Assembly: GCA_018907035.1 (NCBI GenBank)
Contig: JACCIC010000035.1
Span: forward strand, 1,054,001 to 1,118,000
DNA from: Sycobia sp. Sy_11
Taxonomy: Eukaryota; Arthropoda; Insecta; Hymenoptera; Epichrysomallidae
Length of the DNA stretch: 64,000 nucleotides
Reading direction: 5' to 3'
Shown here: in pieces, positions 1 to 11,640 of the stretch
How the letters are laid out: the number at the start of each line of letters is the position of its first letter
Numbering within the stretch: position 1 is the first letter of the stretch
Translations under genes and position numbers: made by a program
The notes under the pieces: generated by a model
Told to the model about the DNA's origin: nothing
Databases searched by the model: none
What the model saw: the letters and a program-made list of their open reading frames with translations, nothing else

Positions 1-1148
1 GACCGCTTACGTTTCACCAGACGAGTCTTACCGCAGGATTTATCGTTTGGCCCAAACGAGTAGACGCATCAAATTTATCTTTCGTTATTCTCGGAGTACA
101 TACATACATATACATATAATATACATATCCATATATAGATATGTATTTTTATGTTTTAAAATTGACAGCATCGGATCTTTCCTGGATTATACAATAATAA
201 TTTGGAAGCAATAACTTTACGCTTTGGTAAGTGTCCTAGTTTAAGTGTATATGGCTCGACCATAGAAGCGCGACACAACTGCTTCGTCTCCAGTAAATCT
301 AAATTGCGCCCGAGTATATTTAGTCAAATACTCGAGTAAGGAGGGCAAAGGAGGTAAAAATGTGAGACAAGAGCGGCAGAACGAGCGCGTCATTTGCGAG
401 GCGAGGCGGAATTCACACGGTATGCTTCGGCTTCACCGATTGCACGAATCCGTCACTGACAGACGGCACATCGATTAACGTTGGCCGCGGGCGCGTCGCG
501 ATTTATCTGTCGCGCGTCGTTCGATCAAGAGACGTCGGTCGCTCGGTCGGTCCCGCTTTCCCGAAGCGAGCTTTCGGCGTCATTACTATTATTATCGTTG
601 TCGCACGATACAATTAACAATTTGGGATTTGCAACCAAAAAAAAAAAAACAAAAAAACACGAAAGAATCGCTATAGTTACAGGTGCTTCGAGATAAAATC
701 TTACAATTAAAAATTATTTTTCTTTTTACGACGGACAGAGAAAGCGTTCAAAATTATATGTTTTCTCTATAGGATCTTAATTTGTAATTTGAACTTGCAA
801 CTATATAATTTTGGTGGATAAAACCACGAAATTTTAAAATAAAACTTGGTTCGGTGTTTTATTTAAAACAGATATAATAAATAAGCGTAAATAAATATGA
901 TTCGATTGACAATAAAGTGTAAGCTGAGCGAAGTTGTGGAATTAAACAATAATTTTCCTTTCCCTCCCCCCCCTCTCGGTTTATTACGGGCGCGCTCTCG
1001 TAAAAATAAAAATTAAACCAGGATTGATCGCGGATTGATTGCAGCGGCGCAAATAAGAAACGAACGAAATAGCCGTATAAAGTAAATTGCGGAGGACATC
1101 AGCGACGTTCGAAGGTGAAAGAGCTAAGATAGCGTCCGCTCGATTATG
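1..1148. other. AT-leaning non-coding stretch
   Basis: No gene can be supported here. The left part (60-180) is TA/TACA-rich. A short splice-bounded open segment (169-226) and a short dehydrogenase-like peptide motif (664-696) are discussed under findings. The stretch 340-560 is more GC-rich. From 700 to 960 the sequence is plain AT-rich DNA. Confidence 0.6.

Positions 1149-1173
<25 letters not shown>
1149..1173. repeat. (TA)n microsatellite
   Basis: Uninterrupted TA dinucleotide run of 25 bp at the boundary between an AT-rich block and a GC-rich block. Open frames crossing it (Tyr-Ile repeats) are artefacts. Confidence 0.95.
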
Positions 1174-1179
<6 letters not shown>

Positions 1180-2060
1180 AGAGAGGGGGAAGAAGAAGGG
1201 AAGAATACGAGTCGAAGCGAAGTATAGTCGTATCCTTTGAAACCCGCATCGCCGTATTCTACGGGTGCAGTTGCAGCGGCGGCGGCGGCACACAGCGGCC
1301 CAGAAGAAGAGCAAGAAGAGGCGCAGAAGAAGATGATTGTATCCGTGGGTATATATCCAGCCCTCCCACCCTAACCCCACCTCCCCCTCCCCTCGGCCGC
1401 CGCGGCCGAAGGGACTGTATCGCTCTCGCTCGCTCGTAGTAGATAATTCAGCGCGTATCCCGGTAGCCGTGAGCGCGCGCGTGCGCGAGCGCGGACGCGC
1501 GTCGGTCCGTCACAAAGACAAACCTCTGATGCGCTACCAGAACGTTCCGTTCCACACACAATCATCATCATCCCCGCGCGTGCGCTCGCTCGCTGCCGTT
1601 GCCGCCGCGCCGGACGAGGACGGAGCGCGCCGCTCCTGTGGGAGAGGAAGGAAAGTGAGAGAGAAAGCGTGAGGCGGCTAGGGAGGGGGGAGGGGACGAA
1701 AACCAACGCGGCCGGCCGAAGGGGGGACTCCTCTCTGGTTCGCTCTCCTTCGCCTACCTTTAGCCGCGAGAGAGAGAGAGAGAGAGAGTGAGACGGGGGG
1801 GGGGGCGAGGAGAGAGAAGAGTACCGAACAACAAGTCTCGAGATTGCTGACGGCCTGCGAGAGGTTGGCGCCATCGCGTGATTACCAATTTGGAATTACT
1901 CGCTCTCCCAGAGTAGATGATGCGAAAGCCGAGGAAAAGGTAGAGGGGGTGGGAGGGGGGAGTCGGCGTCGGCGGCGGCGAGTCCGCGGATTATCAGCTG
2001 CTGAAGGGAGGACGATCGTGATGTATAATGTGGCCGCGCGATGGGAAGATATGCTCGACA
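1174..2060. other. GC-rich, CpG- and purine-rich block, no gene
   Basis: Dense in CpG, G-runs and GA tracts. Open frames of 97-167 codons occur on both strands and in several registers together, as expected when stop codons are rare. Their translations are Arg/Ser/Pro low-complexity. I see no domain. Confidence 0.6.
1768..1788. repeat. (GA)n microsatellite
   Basis: GA run on the plus strand, followed by G-rich DNA including a ten-base G tract near 1795. Confidence 0.9.
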
Positions 2061-2799
2061 CACAATGCCAATGCCATTTCGTCGACTCCTGCTGCTTTAT
2101 TGTGTTTTATTGTTTTTCTTGATGAAAATCTTCCTTCTTTTTCGCCTCTCCTTGTCTCCCCCGACAATCTTTATTATACTGCTGGCCTTATTAATAACAA
2201 TATTATAATGAGACTATATCGTTCTGATTGAATTTTTCTGCCTATCCCATATTTTCCATTCTAACCGTCTAATTCAATTTTTTATTTTATTACGTGATCA
2301 GGATGCATTAGATACATCCACAGATCAGTATCTACTTTTTCACTCCCATTTTGATCTACGGCATATAACGAGGTTAGAATTAGATTTATATTCAGATAGA
2401 ATTCATCACGAAAATAGAAAAAAAGTTTATAAATGATTATAACTGTAATTATATGCCATTGCAGAAGCACTCGAAATCTCATTCAGCCACTTAGTCGATA
2501 GAGCTAAATCAGAATTTTATAAATAATTAAACTAAGATGCTTAGATCGTCTGAAATTTAATCATAAACAGAACAATAAGGGCAAATTTCAACGCCATGAA
2601 GAAAAAGGATTGTCGGAGCAAATCAAGTTCTTATCGCAACGCTATACCGCGTTGTCAAGTCCTCGGGAGCATTCGTCAGCTCGAAGCGAAACCAATAACG
2701 TCAATGATCTTTCGAGGACACATTCCTGCGGCATTCGAACTATTCATCATAAGATCGCGCTGTAACTCTCGAGCGATATTGTACGCGCGTGCGTGCGCA
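2061..2799. other. AT-rich non-coding stretch
   Basis: Low-GC sequence without a convincing open frame. A minus-strand frame of 66 codons at 2282-2482 has no recognisable domain and is within chance expectation. Confidence 0.55.
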
Positions 2800-2829
2800 T
2801 GTGTGTGTAGGTGTGTGTGTGTGTGTGTG
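2800..2829. repeat. (GT)n microsatellite
   Basis: Slightly interrupted GT run of about 30 bp following a GCGTGCG stretch. Confidence 0.9.
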
Positions 2830-2958
2830 CTCGAGCTCGAATGGGTCGGGAGCGCGCGCACTTACGCTTTTGCCAGTGCACCAGGTACACACGAGTGCGT
2901 CGATGATCACTCTTCCCCCCCCCTCTCTTTCCCGCTCTCTGTCTTTTATTCGCATATG

Positions 2959-2994
<36 letters not shown>

Positions 2995-3015
2995 TCTTTT
3001 CCTTGGATATGTACA

Positions 3016-3054
<39 letters not shown>
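2959..3054. repeat. (CT)n microsatellite pair
   Basis: Two long CT runs on the plus strand (about 2959-2991 and 3019-3054) separated by a short unique spacer. Frames read through them as Leu-Ser repeats and are not genes. Confidence 0.95.
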
Positions 3055-3057
<3 letters not shown>

Positions 3058-3321
3058 CGCGCCCTTTCGCTACCGAGCAAAAGGCAGTGGCAAGACACTG
3101 ATTGAATTGAAGTAATATCAGGAGCAGTGAGTAATGGTCGTCGAGGATTCAAATGTGGTCCCTGTCAGTGATTGGTGTGTGTGTGCGGATCAGATAGTGT
3201 GTAGTCATGCCAGGTGATTATATCGCATTATATGAGAAGTCTGCTACTGTGTACTCAACCCTCCAAGATGAGCGGCAGCCTCCTTCCCTCTTCACTCTTA
3301 CCCATTCTTTTATGCCCTCTC

Positions 3322-3324
<3 letters not shown>

Positions 3325-3352
<28 letters not shown>
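3325..3352. repeat. (CT)n microsatellite
   Basis: Third CT run within 400 bp, same strand orientation as the previous two. Confidence 0.95.
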
Positions 3353-3361
<9 letters not shown>

Positions 3362-3924
3362 CTCTCGCTCTTCTCCCATTCTATCCAGCACGTCCTTGTA
3401 TTCTCTTCTGCATCCTCACCTTACTCGGTTTGTTGCTCTTCAAGAGATTCCTCCACCGCCCCCTCCCCTCGCTCAGCGTTGACTTTCACCTCGTGGCAGA
3501 AGTTTTGACCGACTGAACAACTTGTCAAACTAATGCTGGTCATCGATTATTATTTTAGATTCAGAAGTTGGTCGCTCATCATCGAGTGGGATAGTAATTA
3601 TATACATAAATGAGCAGGGACAGGAACATATCCAGATAATTAATACAAGCTATAATTTACATTTCCTAATTACTGTTTATTCACTATAATTTTTTACCCA
3701 GCAATTATCGAATATTTACAACGACGTAAAGCCATAAATATATGTAAATACATATTGTTACTTTATATACCGTTTAAGTACCATATTGCAATTTATTGCT
3801 AGGACGTAATCAATCAATGGTACTGTGCAATCTAGAAATTATTAAATTTATTTTCATATGTTTAATAAAATCATTAATTTCCCAGTACATTAATAGCTTA
3901 TACGCGTCTAGTATTTTCCTAATA

Positions 3925-3926
<2 letters not shown>
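3353..3926. other. Pyrimidine-rich then AT-rich non-coding stretch
   Basis: Pyrimidine-rich to about 3480, then AT-rich. No open frame of note and no RNA gene seen. Confidence 0.55.

Positions 3927-3973
<47 letters not shown>
3927..3973. repeat. (TA)n microsatellite
   Basis: Perfect 47-bp AT/TA dinucleotide run. Confidence 0.97.
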
Positions 3974-3976
<3 letters not shown>

Positions 3977-4686
3977 GCATGCATATAGAACGAACGGTAT
4001 GCGCCAGAGAACAATAATCTGTTTCTCCCAAGTTTGATCGGGGACGAAGAAATTTGTATAGAGGGTGCGAGAATTCGCAGAAGGGGGAGCGGCCGAGACC
4101 GAGCCGAGGCTATTTCGGCGCATTACCGCGGCGTCAATAAGATCGCCGTCGGAAGCATCGCAGAAAGCTCCCGGGTGGTCCCGAACCCGAGCGATAGCTC
4201 ATACATGTATATACATAACTGCACACAAACACAGACGCGCGCGCGCACACACATAATCGACTTCGGTTGCTGTCCTGGTCGCACGCATGCGGAGCTTTTC
4301 CGACCCAGGAAGGGACGGACGGACTGGTGGGGTGGACTTGGAAGGAAGTCGGGCACCCTTTATCTGTCGGGCGCTAGAGACAATGGGCGGTCCTGGACAC
4401 TTGATTGATACACGATATTTAGCCCCGGGGCGACAGCGTTCTCCGCTCGCACCTGCTTCATTATGCGCTGGCAATTTCAGCTGAGTTTTTGGCGATTCCA
4501 CTGTCCCATCTAATATATAGATTTGATACCACTGAAAATAAGGCTGTACTATCTATAATGATACGTTTGCGGTTGATTGGAACGAAAATTTTTTTGAACA
4601 CATTGTCACATTCCCCTAATCTACGGAACATTAAGCACAAAAAATAAATAAATAAGTAAAACATGTAACAATGAAAAAAAAAAAAA

Positions 4687-4741
<55 letters not shown>

Positions 4742-5345
4742 TCGGAGAGGGCAAGGTAAGGGCTGAAAAATCTCGCTGGCTATCAACCAACCATATCCAC
4801 CCCCCTCCCCTCTCGGGCGATGATTTATTCGGCGCAAGATGATGGCCAGACGACTTGGGTTACTCGCTCGCGAGCCGCCCATACACTCTAAACGGAAGCT
4901 ATTGTGCAGGGCCGAGACGGACGTTATGCACCCCACGCGCGGATCTTTTCCCGAGCTCGGGCTCGAGCATCGGCGTCAAGAGCAGGCGGTCCGGCGCAGC
5001 ACGCGTGTGGTTTTCTGAGCTTTATTTATTGTGCCCCCGTCTCTCTCACTCCCCCTCTCTCCATCTCTCGTTGCTTTGCGTTTCTGATGGGCGCGCACGG
5101 GCGAAATCCGCACGCCCGATCCCCGCGGCGATAAGATTGCGCGGCCGCGCGGCGATGCCGCTTATTCATCAGAAGCGCGCGTACGCGGGCGCGCGATTCA
5201 ATGTATCGACTTTTTTGCGGACTTTGCCGGCGCCGAGGCCGGGCTTGTCGTTGGGCTGCGCCGAGGCGCCTCTATTATCCTGTCTCGGAGAATTCGATGT
5301 ACGTAAGCTTACCGCGGGTTGCGAGTCGAAACCGAAGCCTTGACT
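3974..5345. other. Mixed block with GC-rich ends, no gene
   Basis: CpG-rich at 4030-4480 and 4800-5345, AT-rich in between. Open frames up to 162 codons in the right part overlap on both strands and are Arg/Ala/Pro-rich. No domain recognised. Confidence 0.5.
4673..4739. repeat. Compound A(n)-(TA)n-(GA)n microsatellite
   Basis: A run of about 15 A leads directly into about 20 bp of TA and then about 33 bp of GA. The direct junctions suggest growth of one repeat from the edge of another. Confidence 0.95.
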
Positions 5346-6272
5346 TTCGTTGCTTTTTATTTACATATTTCTTATTTCATTCTCAGGTTCATTTTCATCC
5401 GTGGTTCATTAAATATATATTAATTCATTCATTAGCGTTGATAAAAAATACATTAAAATTTTCAGCCTTTTTGTCTCACCAACGTGAACATTTTTATTTA
5501 TATAAAATTTAATTTTCAAAATGAACAGCTGTAAAAATAATGTAATTTATATTTATATTTGAATAGCTAATTAAATTCGTCAGTTGTTTTCAGCAATATT
5601 TTAATTTTTAGTTTAAATTTCCAAAATTGTTATTCGTAAGGTTCTTGTATAGAATAGAGATTGATTCTTACTTAAAATGAAATTAATAAATACCAATTTT
5701 ATGTAATAGATTATTATTGCAATATGAAAAACACGACTTTGTCTTCAGATCTTGGATTTGTTTCAGTACTTCATCTACACTGGACGTTAATCTCGTCTAA
5801 TCCTGTAACGCAAACGGGGTTTTCCTGATTCAAATAATACTGACATTTTATTATTAATTAAATTAAAATATTAAATATTGATGTTAATTTTAAGTTTAAA
5901 TATTAAGTGAAGCTGATTCATTAAATTGTTTTTAAGAAATTGTAGTTTTAATTTTAAGTTTCTAGAGAATACTTTGTAATAAATATTAGATTACATTACG
6001 TATAGAGTAAAATCGATTCTTGAATCAAATATAAATTTCTAAGGTTCAGACGTTTTGATAAATTTGAGAACTGTACTGGTTAAAATATATGTTATAAAGA
6101 AAATTAAATGATATGATTCTTTGAAAATAAGATGGAATTTCTTTTAGACTTATTTACTTTCTTAATAAATTAAATGTATGAAGTTTAAAAGTTATGTAAT
6201 ATTAAACCATAGATTTATGTCGACATTTGAAACACAGTGTAAAGAAATAAGCGAATGATTTAAACCTATTAA
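5346..6272. other. AT-rich non-coding stretch
   Basis: About 0.9 kb of AT-rich sequence with no long open frame. It forms the left flank of the LTR-like element. Confidence 0.6.
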
Positions 6273-7132
6273 TGTTAGCGAGCGACGTTGCGTTTATAGT
6301 TTAAGAAAAAATGTATACAATTGACTCGGGTGCGAGATTACCTCGGACAAAAGTGGCTGCTAGATAAATAATTTCATGATACGTTAATTGAAAGGAAATT
6401 TTTAGTTGTAAAGCAAAGGCAAGAAAAGAGAGATTTGAAATGTTCAAATTTAAGAAAAATTCTATATTTCGAAGGGACTATAAAAATAGAAGTCGCTGAA
6501 AAAGGCGCCTAAAAATCGCGAGCAGATTCTCGTTATAGGCCAAACTACGTGTACAAATAAGGTACACACTTGAACCGTGCCGTGACGGGAAAACCGAAGA
6601 TTTTCTCGTAAAATAGCTTATATACGGTTTCACAAACAGGTGGCCGAATACTTGCTATTGAGAAAATCTTGAGGTTTTCAAAAGAGGTTAAATGGTTATG
6701 CTTCCTAAAAGCATTGATCCCTGCTGCGACGGGAAATTCGGATATTTACCTTAAAACAAAGCCTTTCTACAGACTTATATTGAAATAGGTCGCATTCTGG
6801 CTTTCGGAAAATATCGAGAATTTCAAAATCAGGGGACGTGTATGGTTGGCGACCTCGGGCTCTCCGTCCGTCCGGCTGCGCGAAGAGTTTGGGCTGCGAT
6901 CGTCTCGAGCGAGGCTTATCGCTTGTAATTGGACTCCTTTTTGAGGGGAGTAAAGAGTCTATAAAATAGCGCCGTAAGAGCGTTTGAGTTATTATTATTT
7001 TTTCTCGTCTTTGCTACGGTACGCATCGTTTTTGTATTTCTATTTTTATATATTAAACATTGTTTTATTGGAGCTTTTGTTGTTGTTTTGTTTTAATTAT
7101 AATAAATCCCAGCACTCGTTTTATTTGTAACA
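6273..7132 (+). mobile_element. Probable solo or truncated LTR of a retrotransposon (BEL/Pao- or Gypsy-like)
   Basis: The 860-bp segment begins TGTTA and ends TAACA, a perfect 5-bp terminal inversion of the TG...CA type expected of LTRs. It contains a TATA box (TATAAAA, 6960-6966), a plausible start region about 20-25 nt downstream near GAGTTATT, and AATAAA at 7101-7106, some 26 nt before the right end. This order fits U3, a long R and a short U5. GC rises in the promoter-proximal half against an AT-rich background, which suggests inserted DNA. No matching target-site duplication is visible (left flank ATTAA, right flank AGAGG) and no gag/pol frame follows, so it is a fragment or an old insertion. 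A good splice donor (GG/GTAAGTA) sits at 7137-7143 just outside, so a promoter plus first exon of a host gene is the main alternative. Family assignment is inference. Confidence 0.5.
6960..6966 (+). promoter_or_regulatory. TATA box inside the LTR-like element
   Basis: TATAAAA lies 30 bp downstream of a GC-richer stretch and about 25 bp upstream of a possible initiator. It is the cleanest TATA/poly(A)-signal pairing I noticed in the window. Confidence 0.4.
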
Positions 7133-7735
7133 AGAGGGTAAGTATATATTGTCTTTATTTTGTTCGATTTTAAAATTGGTATATCTATAACTCCATTTGA
7201 TCAACAAACTAGCAGGATGCACTTCCATGAGAAAATTCACTCTTACTGGGAATGCACTCTTTTTTATAAAAGTTAACTGAATGCAGGTTTTGGGCCTGGA
7301 TTTGCGCAGTTTTCGTGGTGTGACTTTCGTTGAATTTCTATAATTGACACAATGCCAACTTAAATATGATAAAGTTGTGGTTAATTTTTTGATTAATCAG
7401 TATTAGTTCGTTGTAAGATACTTTAGATATGTATTGTGATCTTAAAGCTGTCAGCTATCTGGATATATCAATTGAACTAAAACTGAAAGAATATTACTGT
7501 TTTTAAACAATTTCTAACCCAAACCGAGGCTATAACGAAATGAGAACCTGACGGGAAATTTGTAATTGACAATAATTTTTTATCACTTAGAAATATTTTT
7601 AATCTCACTGGTATTGTGTAAGTGTTGTTAAATATACATGTAACAAGAAGAAAATGCGATCTTTCATTCTCCCGAAAAATGCAGCTTCAGCTATACTGTA
7701 TTTCAAACAGCTTATTAATCAGTTAATATACATAG
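7133..7735. other. AT-rich non-coding stretch right of the LTR-like element
   Basis: No retrotransposon gag or pol frame and no clear primer-binding site is visible after the LTR-like end. Plain AT-rich DNA. Confidence 0.5.
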
Positions 7736-8278
7736 ATTAACATTCCGAACTCGATAAAAATGCATCGTCGTTGACATCGTCACAATTGGCATTGGCCACG
7801 AAACCGATCGACTCGATCGATCGATAAGTATTCAACGGCGAGAAACAATTCATTCTTGCGCGTCTACTCGGCGAGGGAGAGGAAGACGTGCGGACGTCCG
7901 TCGGTGGGAGGAGTGGGAAAAAAGTTGCGTGCCGGGCGTAAAGAAATAATGACACACCGTGGACAGGGCCTTAAAATCAGTTGTGTCCCTCGAGCAGTGG
8001 TCGATTGTAAAGCGCGAGACGAAGGAGCCTAATGACACACGTGCATTTCCCATAGCCGGGGCCCGTCGTCCGCGCGCTCGCGCCGCATGCGGTCCCGGGC
8101 CCCTGATTATACGGTATCGGCACGTCACAAATAATGCGAGCAGCGACCCTATGCCCCGTCGCCGTCGCCGCCGCCGCCACCAACGACGTCTGCGGGCACG
8201 TCGCGGCCGCGCGCGCATACAAAGTTTCCACCCGCGAAGGGTGTGGCCCTCGGTTTTCGTGACGCTCCGGCCGGGCGG

Positions 8279-8296
8279 CGCGCGCGCGCGCGCGCA
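8279..8296. repeat. (CG)n run
   Basis: Perfect 18-bp alternating GC/CG run. It is a candidate Z-DNA-forming segment, and its survival argues against strong germline CpG methylation here. Confidence 0.85.
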
Positions 8297-8749
8297 TTGA
8301 GCCGTCAATGGGAGGCCCTCGCCGGGCCTGTCTCAACCCCCACAAACGTTGCCTGGGAAGGCAGGCGAGAGACACGACGTCGTCGCGTCCCTGGGACCGC
8401 GGAATCTTTCATCTTCACCGACCCGCAGCGCCGGATGGTCCCTAACTACACGTTGCCTTACGCGCGGACCGCGCCGCGCCGCAATTATTGTTCCGCGCTC
8501 TCCCTCTCCCCCCCCCACCGCCCCCCTCTCCAATACTACTGTGTGCGCGCACTGGCCCCCTCTCGCCGCCGTCCGACCGATACCCCCAATTAGCCGGGTC
8601 TCGGGACTTCCCTTGTGTATCTTTTGTAACTCGCGCTTGTACATGAGAATACGATCGGCCAATACAATCATATCGAACGTGCGCGGCCCGCTGTACAAAC
8701 TGTTACATTTCATCACGCCCGAGTCTTCGGGATATACTTAAACATCTAT

Positions 8750-8777
8750 CTATATATATATATACACACACACACAC
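8750..8777. repeat. (TA)n-(CA)n compound microsatellite
   Basis: Short TA run passing directly into a CA run. Confidence 0.85.
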
Positions 8778-10030
8778 TCGTATATATGAGCACTGCTCGT
8801 GGGAGGTATTGCAATGTAAAGCATCGGGACCCTCCTGAATCTATCCGCGACTGCTTGTCAAGTCGCACCGGCAGGTGCCGCAGAGGCAGACGTTGACTTT
8901 TACTCGGCCACCAGGTTCATACACGCTCGCTTCCGCGTCCAGCGAATCGTAGAACGCTCGATGTTGCGCGCAAAATTGAAAGAGGACCCGGCAAATTTGC
9001 CCGGGCGTCGGGCCGCGTCGCTCTATCGGCGTAAATAACGCGTAGGCGTGCGCGCGCGCGCGCGAGGGCTCATTTTTCAATCGGCCAAAATTAATCGTAA
9101 CGGTTTCGTGCGCGGTTACTCCCTCGCCCGGTGTCGCTCCTGTAAATACGGCAACGCGCACATAGATGCGTGTGTGTGTGAGCGCGCGCGCGCGCGCGTG
9201 TACGTGCGTATGCGTGTTTGCGCGTGCTTACGCGTATATGCTCACGTATATACGTATAGGCATTATACCAATTGTACGCGATAATTATAGAATAAATAAA
9301 TTTACGTCGCGGCGGTATGCGTGTAATATATCTACGTCTGCCAAATGGTACCGAGAGATACCGCCGTATATCACCGGGCGAGTTATAGTCTCCGCCCGGT
9401 AACTCGCCCCGCTCTGCCCGCGCGCTCTCGCGAGCTGCTCCCCTCGCGGCGGCGCGCGGCTTTGGCTCGAATCCACGCGCGCGTCTTATGGCGCGAATCG
9501 GCCGAGCGATATCGAAGAGCGCGTCGCGGGCTCGGTCCGGCCGTAGGGAGTCGCGCCCGCCGACGGGCGGCTGAGCCCGCGCGGGGGCGGCGGGAAAAGC
9601 CCGCGCGAGTCCTGCGAACGGACCTCCTCCTGGTGTAATATAGAAATTCAATCGCTCGTGCAATTATGCGCTGCGGCCGTTATTATTGCCCGAAGCTGAC
9701 CGCGGATCTTTTCGTTGGCTCTTTCACAGGCTCTTCGCCTCCACTTCCCTTCCCCTCGGCTCTTCCTTCACTCTTCCTTTCTCTTTCGCTCTCTTACTCT
9801 CTCCCTTCCTCTCGTTTCTCGGAGCCCCGCTCACTCCCGCGTGCAAGAGCGATGTCTGACTCACGCGAGACGCTCGCTGGGACCCAGTATAATATTTTAT
9901 TGGCTTTGTTTATGACGCGGTTTTCCTTGACGCACCGAACTCTGCCATCCACCCCCCCCCCCTCGTTTCTGCACATCTCCTTTGCTTTGCCTTTCTGTTA
10001 CGCATTCTTACTTCTATTTTTCATCTTTAC

Positions 10031-11640
10031 CCAGTTCTGTACATAATGTATCGCGTGGCATAAGACTCATTTTCGATTTTATTTTACACTTAATCTTATT
10101 TAGAGAAACTCTTTCTTTTGATATGAAAAACACTTCTCGTATTTAAATCATATAATATGAATAGAAATTTTTTGAGCCAAAATAGGCTATATTTATGATA
10201 TATGATAAATATGTTTTATATCACTTGAGCCTGCGAAACAAGATCTGCTTGAATTCCGGCTTTCGCATTATAAAATATAATTCCAGATTAATATTCACAT
10301 TAATTTAAAGCTATTGCAACTATTCGTGGATAATTTGTTTATATAACTGTAAAGTATTTTCATACAGACCCCCAGTCCGGGAAAATTATCGACATCGGTC
10401 CCTTCTGATTTGGCAATCGATTCTTTTTCTCTGTATTAGCGATGCTATATTTTGATACATTTTGATAATCCCTCGTTTAAATTTCAATAGCGTGAAATTC
10501 AGGATACCTTTTACTGCAGCATTCTTCTTTTATTTCTGACCTAAATATTCATAAGACCAATTTTTTGAAAAGCTGCATAATATTTTCCGCATAGATTTAT
10601 TCATTATCGTTTTACATATAAATTTATTCTCATTTTAGTGTATAATTTAAATATTTATTGAAATCGGCAAGATTTGATCCAGATCATCACAGAATATAAA
10701 GTATCATAGCCAATGAATTGATTCATTATTTACATTGGTTCTTTCAATTAATTTCTTTTGTAATTTTTTAAATTCAAACATAGAAATTTTCCAGATAGAA
10801 TTTTGTCTAGTTTATGTTATGATAGAATTTCGTATAGTTACTAATCGATCTAATTTTAATTTTGAAAATATTTGAATTTTTGATAATGATTGGTAATTCA
10901 GAAGGAGTGAAAGTCAAAATTCATGTTAACAAATTTTTAACAGAAATACAGATTATGTTTTTAAAATTTAATAGTATAGTAAATCTAACAAGAACAGGAA
11001 AAAGAATTTGGCTCGGAATGAGCGAAATAATTCTAAGTTATTTGAAAGTGAATTCCGCACAATTGTAGCATATAATGAAGTTTAGCTAAATTTACATGTT
11101 GAAACGAATAACATGTTTACAATTGGGCTAACTTTAATTGTCAATGACTAAAAAACTATACATTGTCTTATTATAGTTTGTTGTATATACAGTTGTATTA
11201 TACATTGTCTTATTGGTTTATTAGAAACTGTCACTTGGAATGTTATTCTTTCTTCTAAACCGATTGAGAATATGGATTATCGTGAAAAAGGATCCTCATT
11301 CTTTATCACTAATATTATAAAATCATTTTGTCACTAATGTTATAAAAGAGAAAAAATAGCAAAAATTCAATAAATAATAGTTGTGAACAGGCCTTATAAT
11401 TCATTATCGAATAGCAGTGACAATACTTTCCAGAACGAAACAGTTGGAAAAAAAAATATTACTACACTCGCAACGTTTCTTCTCAAGTAGCATTCACTAA
11501 ATTTTCCAAAAGCAAGAGCAAAGTTTTAATGGCACCTTGAGTTATAGAGAAAGGTTTCGTAGTGCAGGACAGTGTTTGTTTTGGACCGAAGAAAGAAGAG
11601 AAATAAGAGGCGCAAAAGGGAAGACAGCTAGGAGGGTAAA
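10031..11640. other. AT-rich non-coding stretch with short direct repeats
   Basis: A 68-codon open frame at 10862-11068 has no recognisable motif and is within chance expectation for a scan this size. Two sets of short direct repeats (11157-11214 and 11306-11350) are described under findings. Confidence 0.55.

Larger units (their letters stand above)
7736..10030. other. CpG-rich block, no gene
   Basis: Very CpG-dense, with several (CG)n runs (8279-8296, about 9051-9064, about 9184-9198). Open frames of 100-190 codons occur in up to four registers at once and are dominated by Arg/Ala/Pro, which indicates stop depletion and not coding. A perfect 10-bp hairpin at 9376-9409 is reported under findings. 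The right end (9720-9830) is pyrimidine-rich. Confidence 0.55.

Noticed and set aside
9440..9480. GGCTCGAATCC as a tRNA T-loop
   Set aside because: No matching A box, anticodon arm or acceptor stem could be folded around it.
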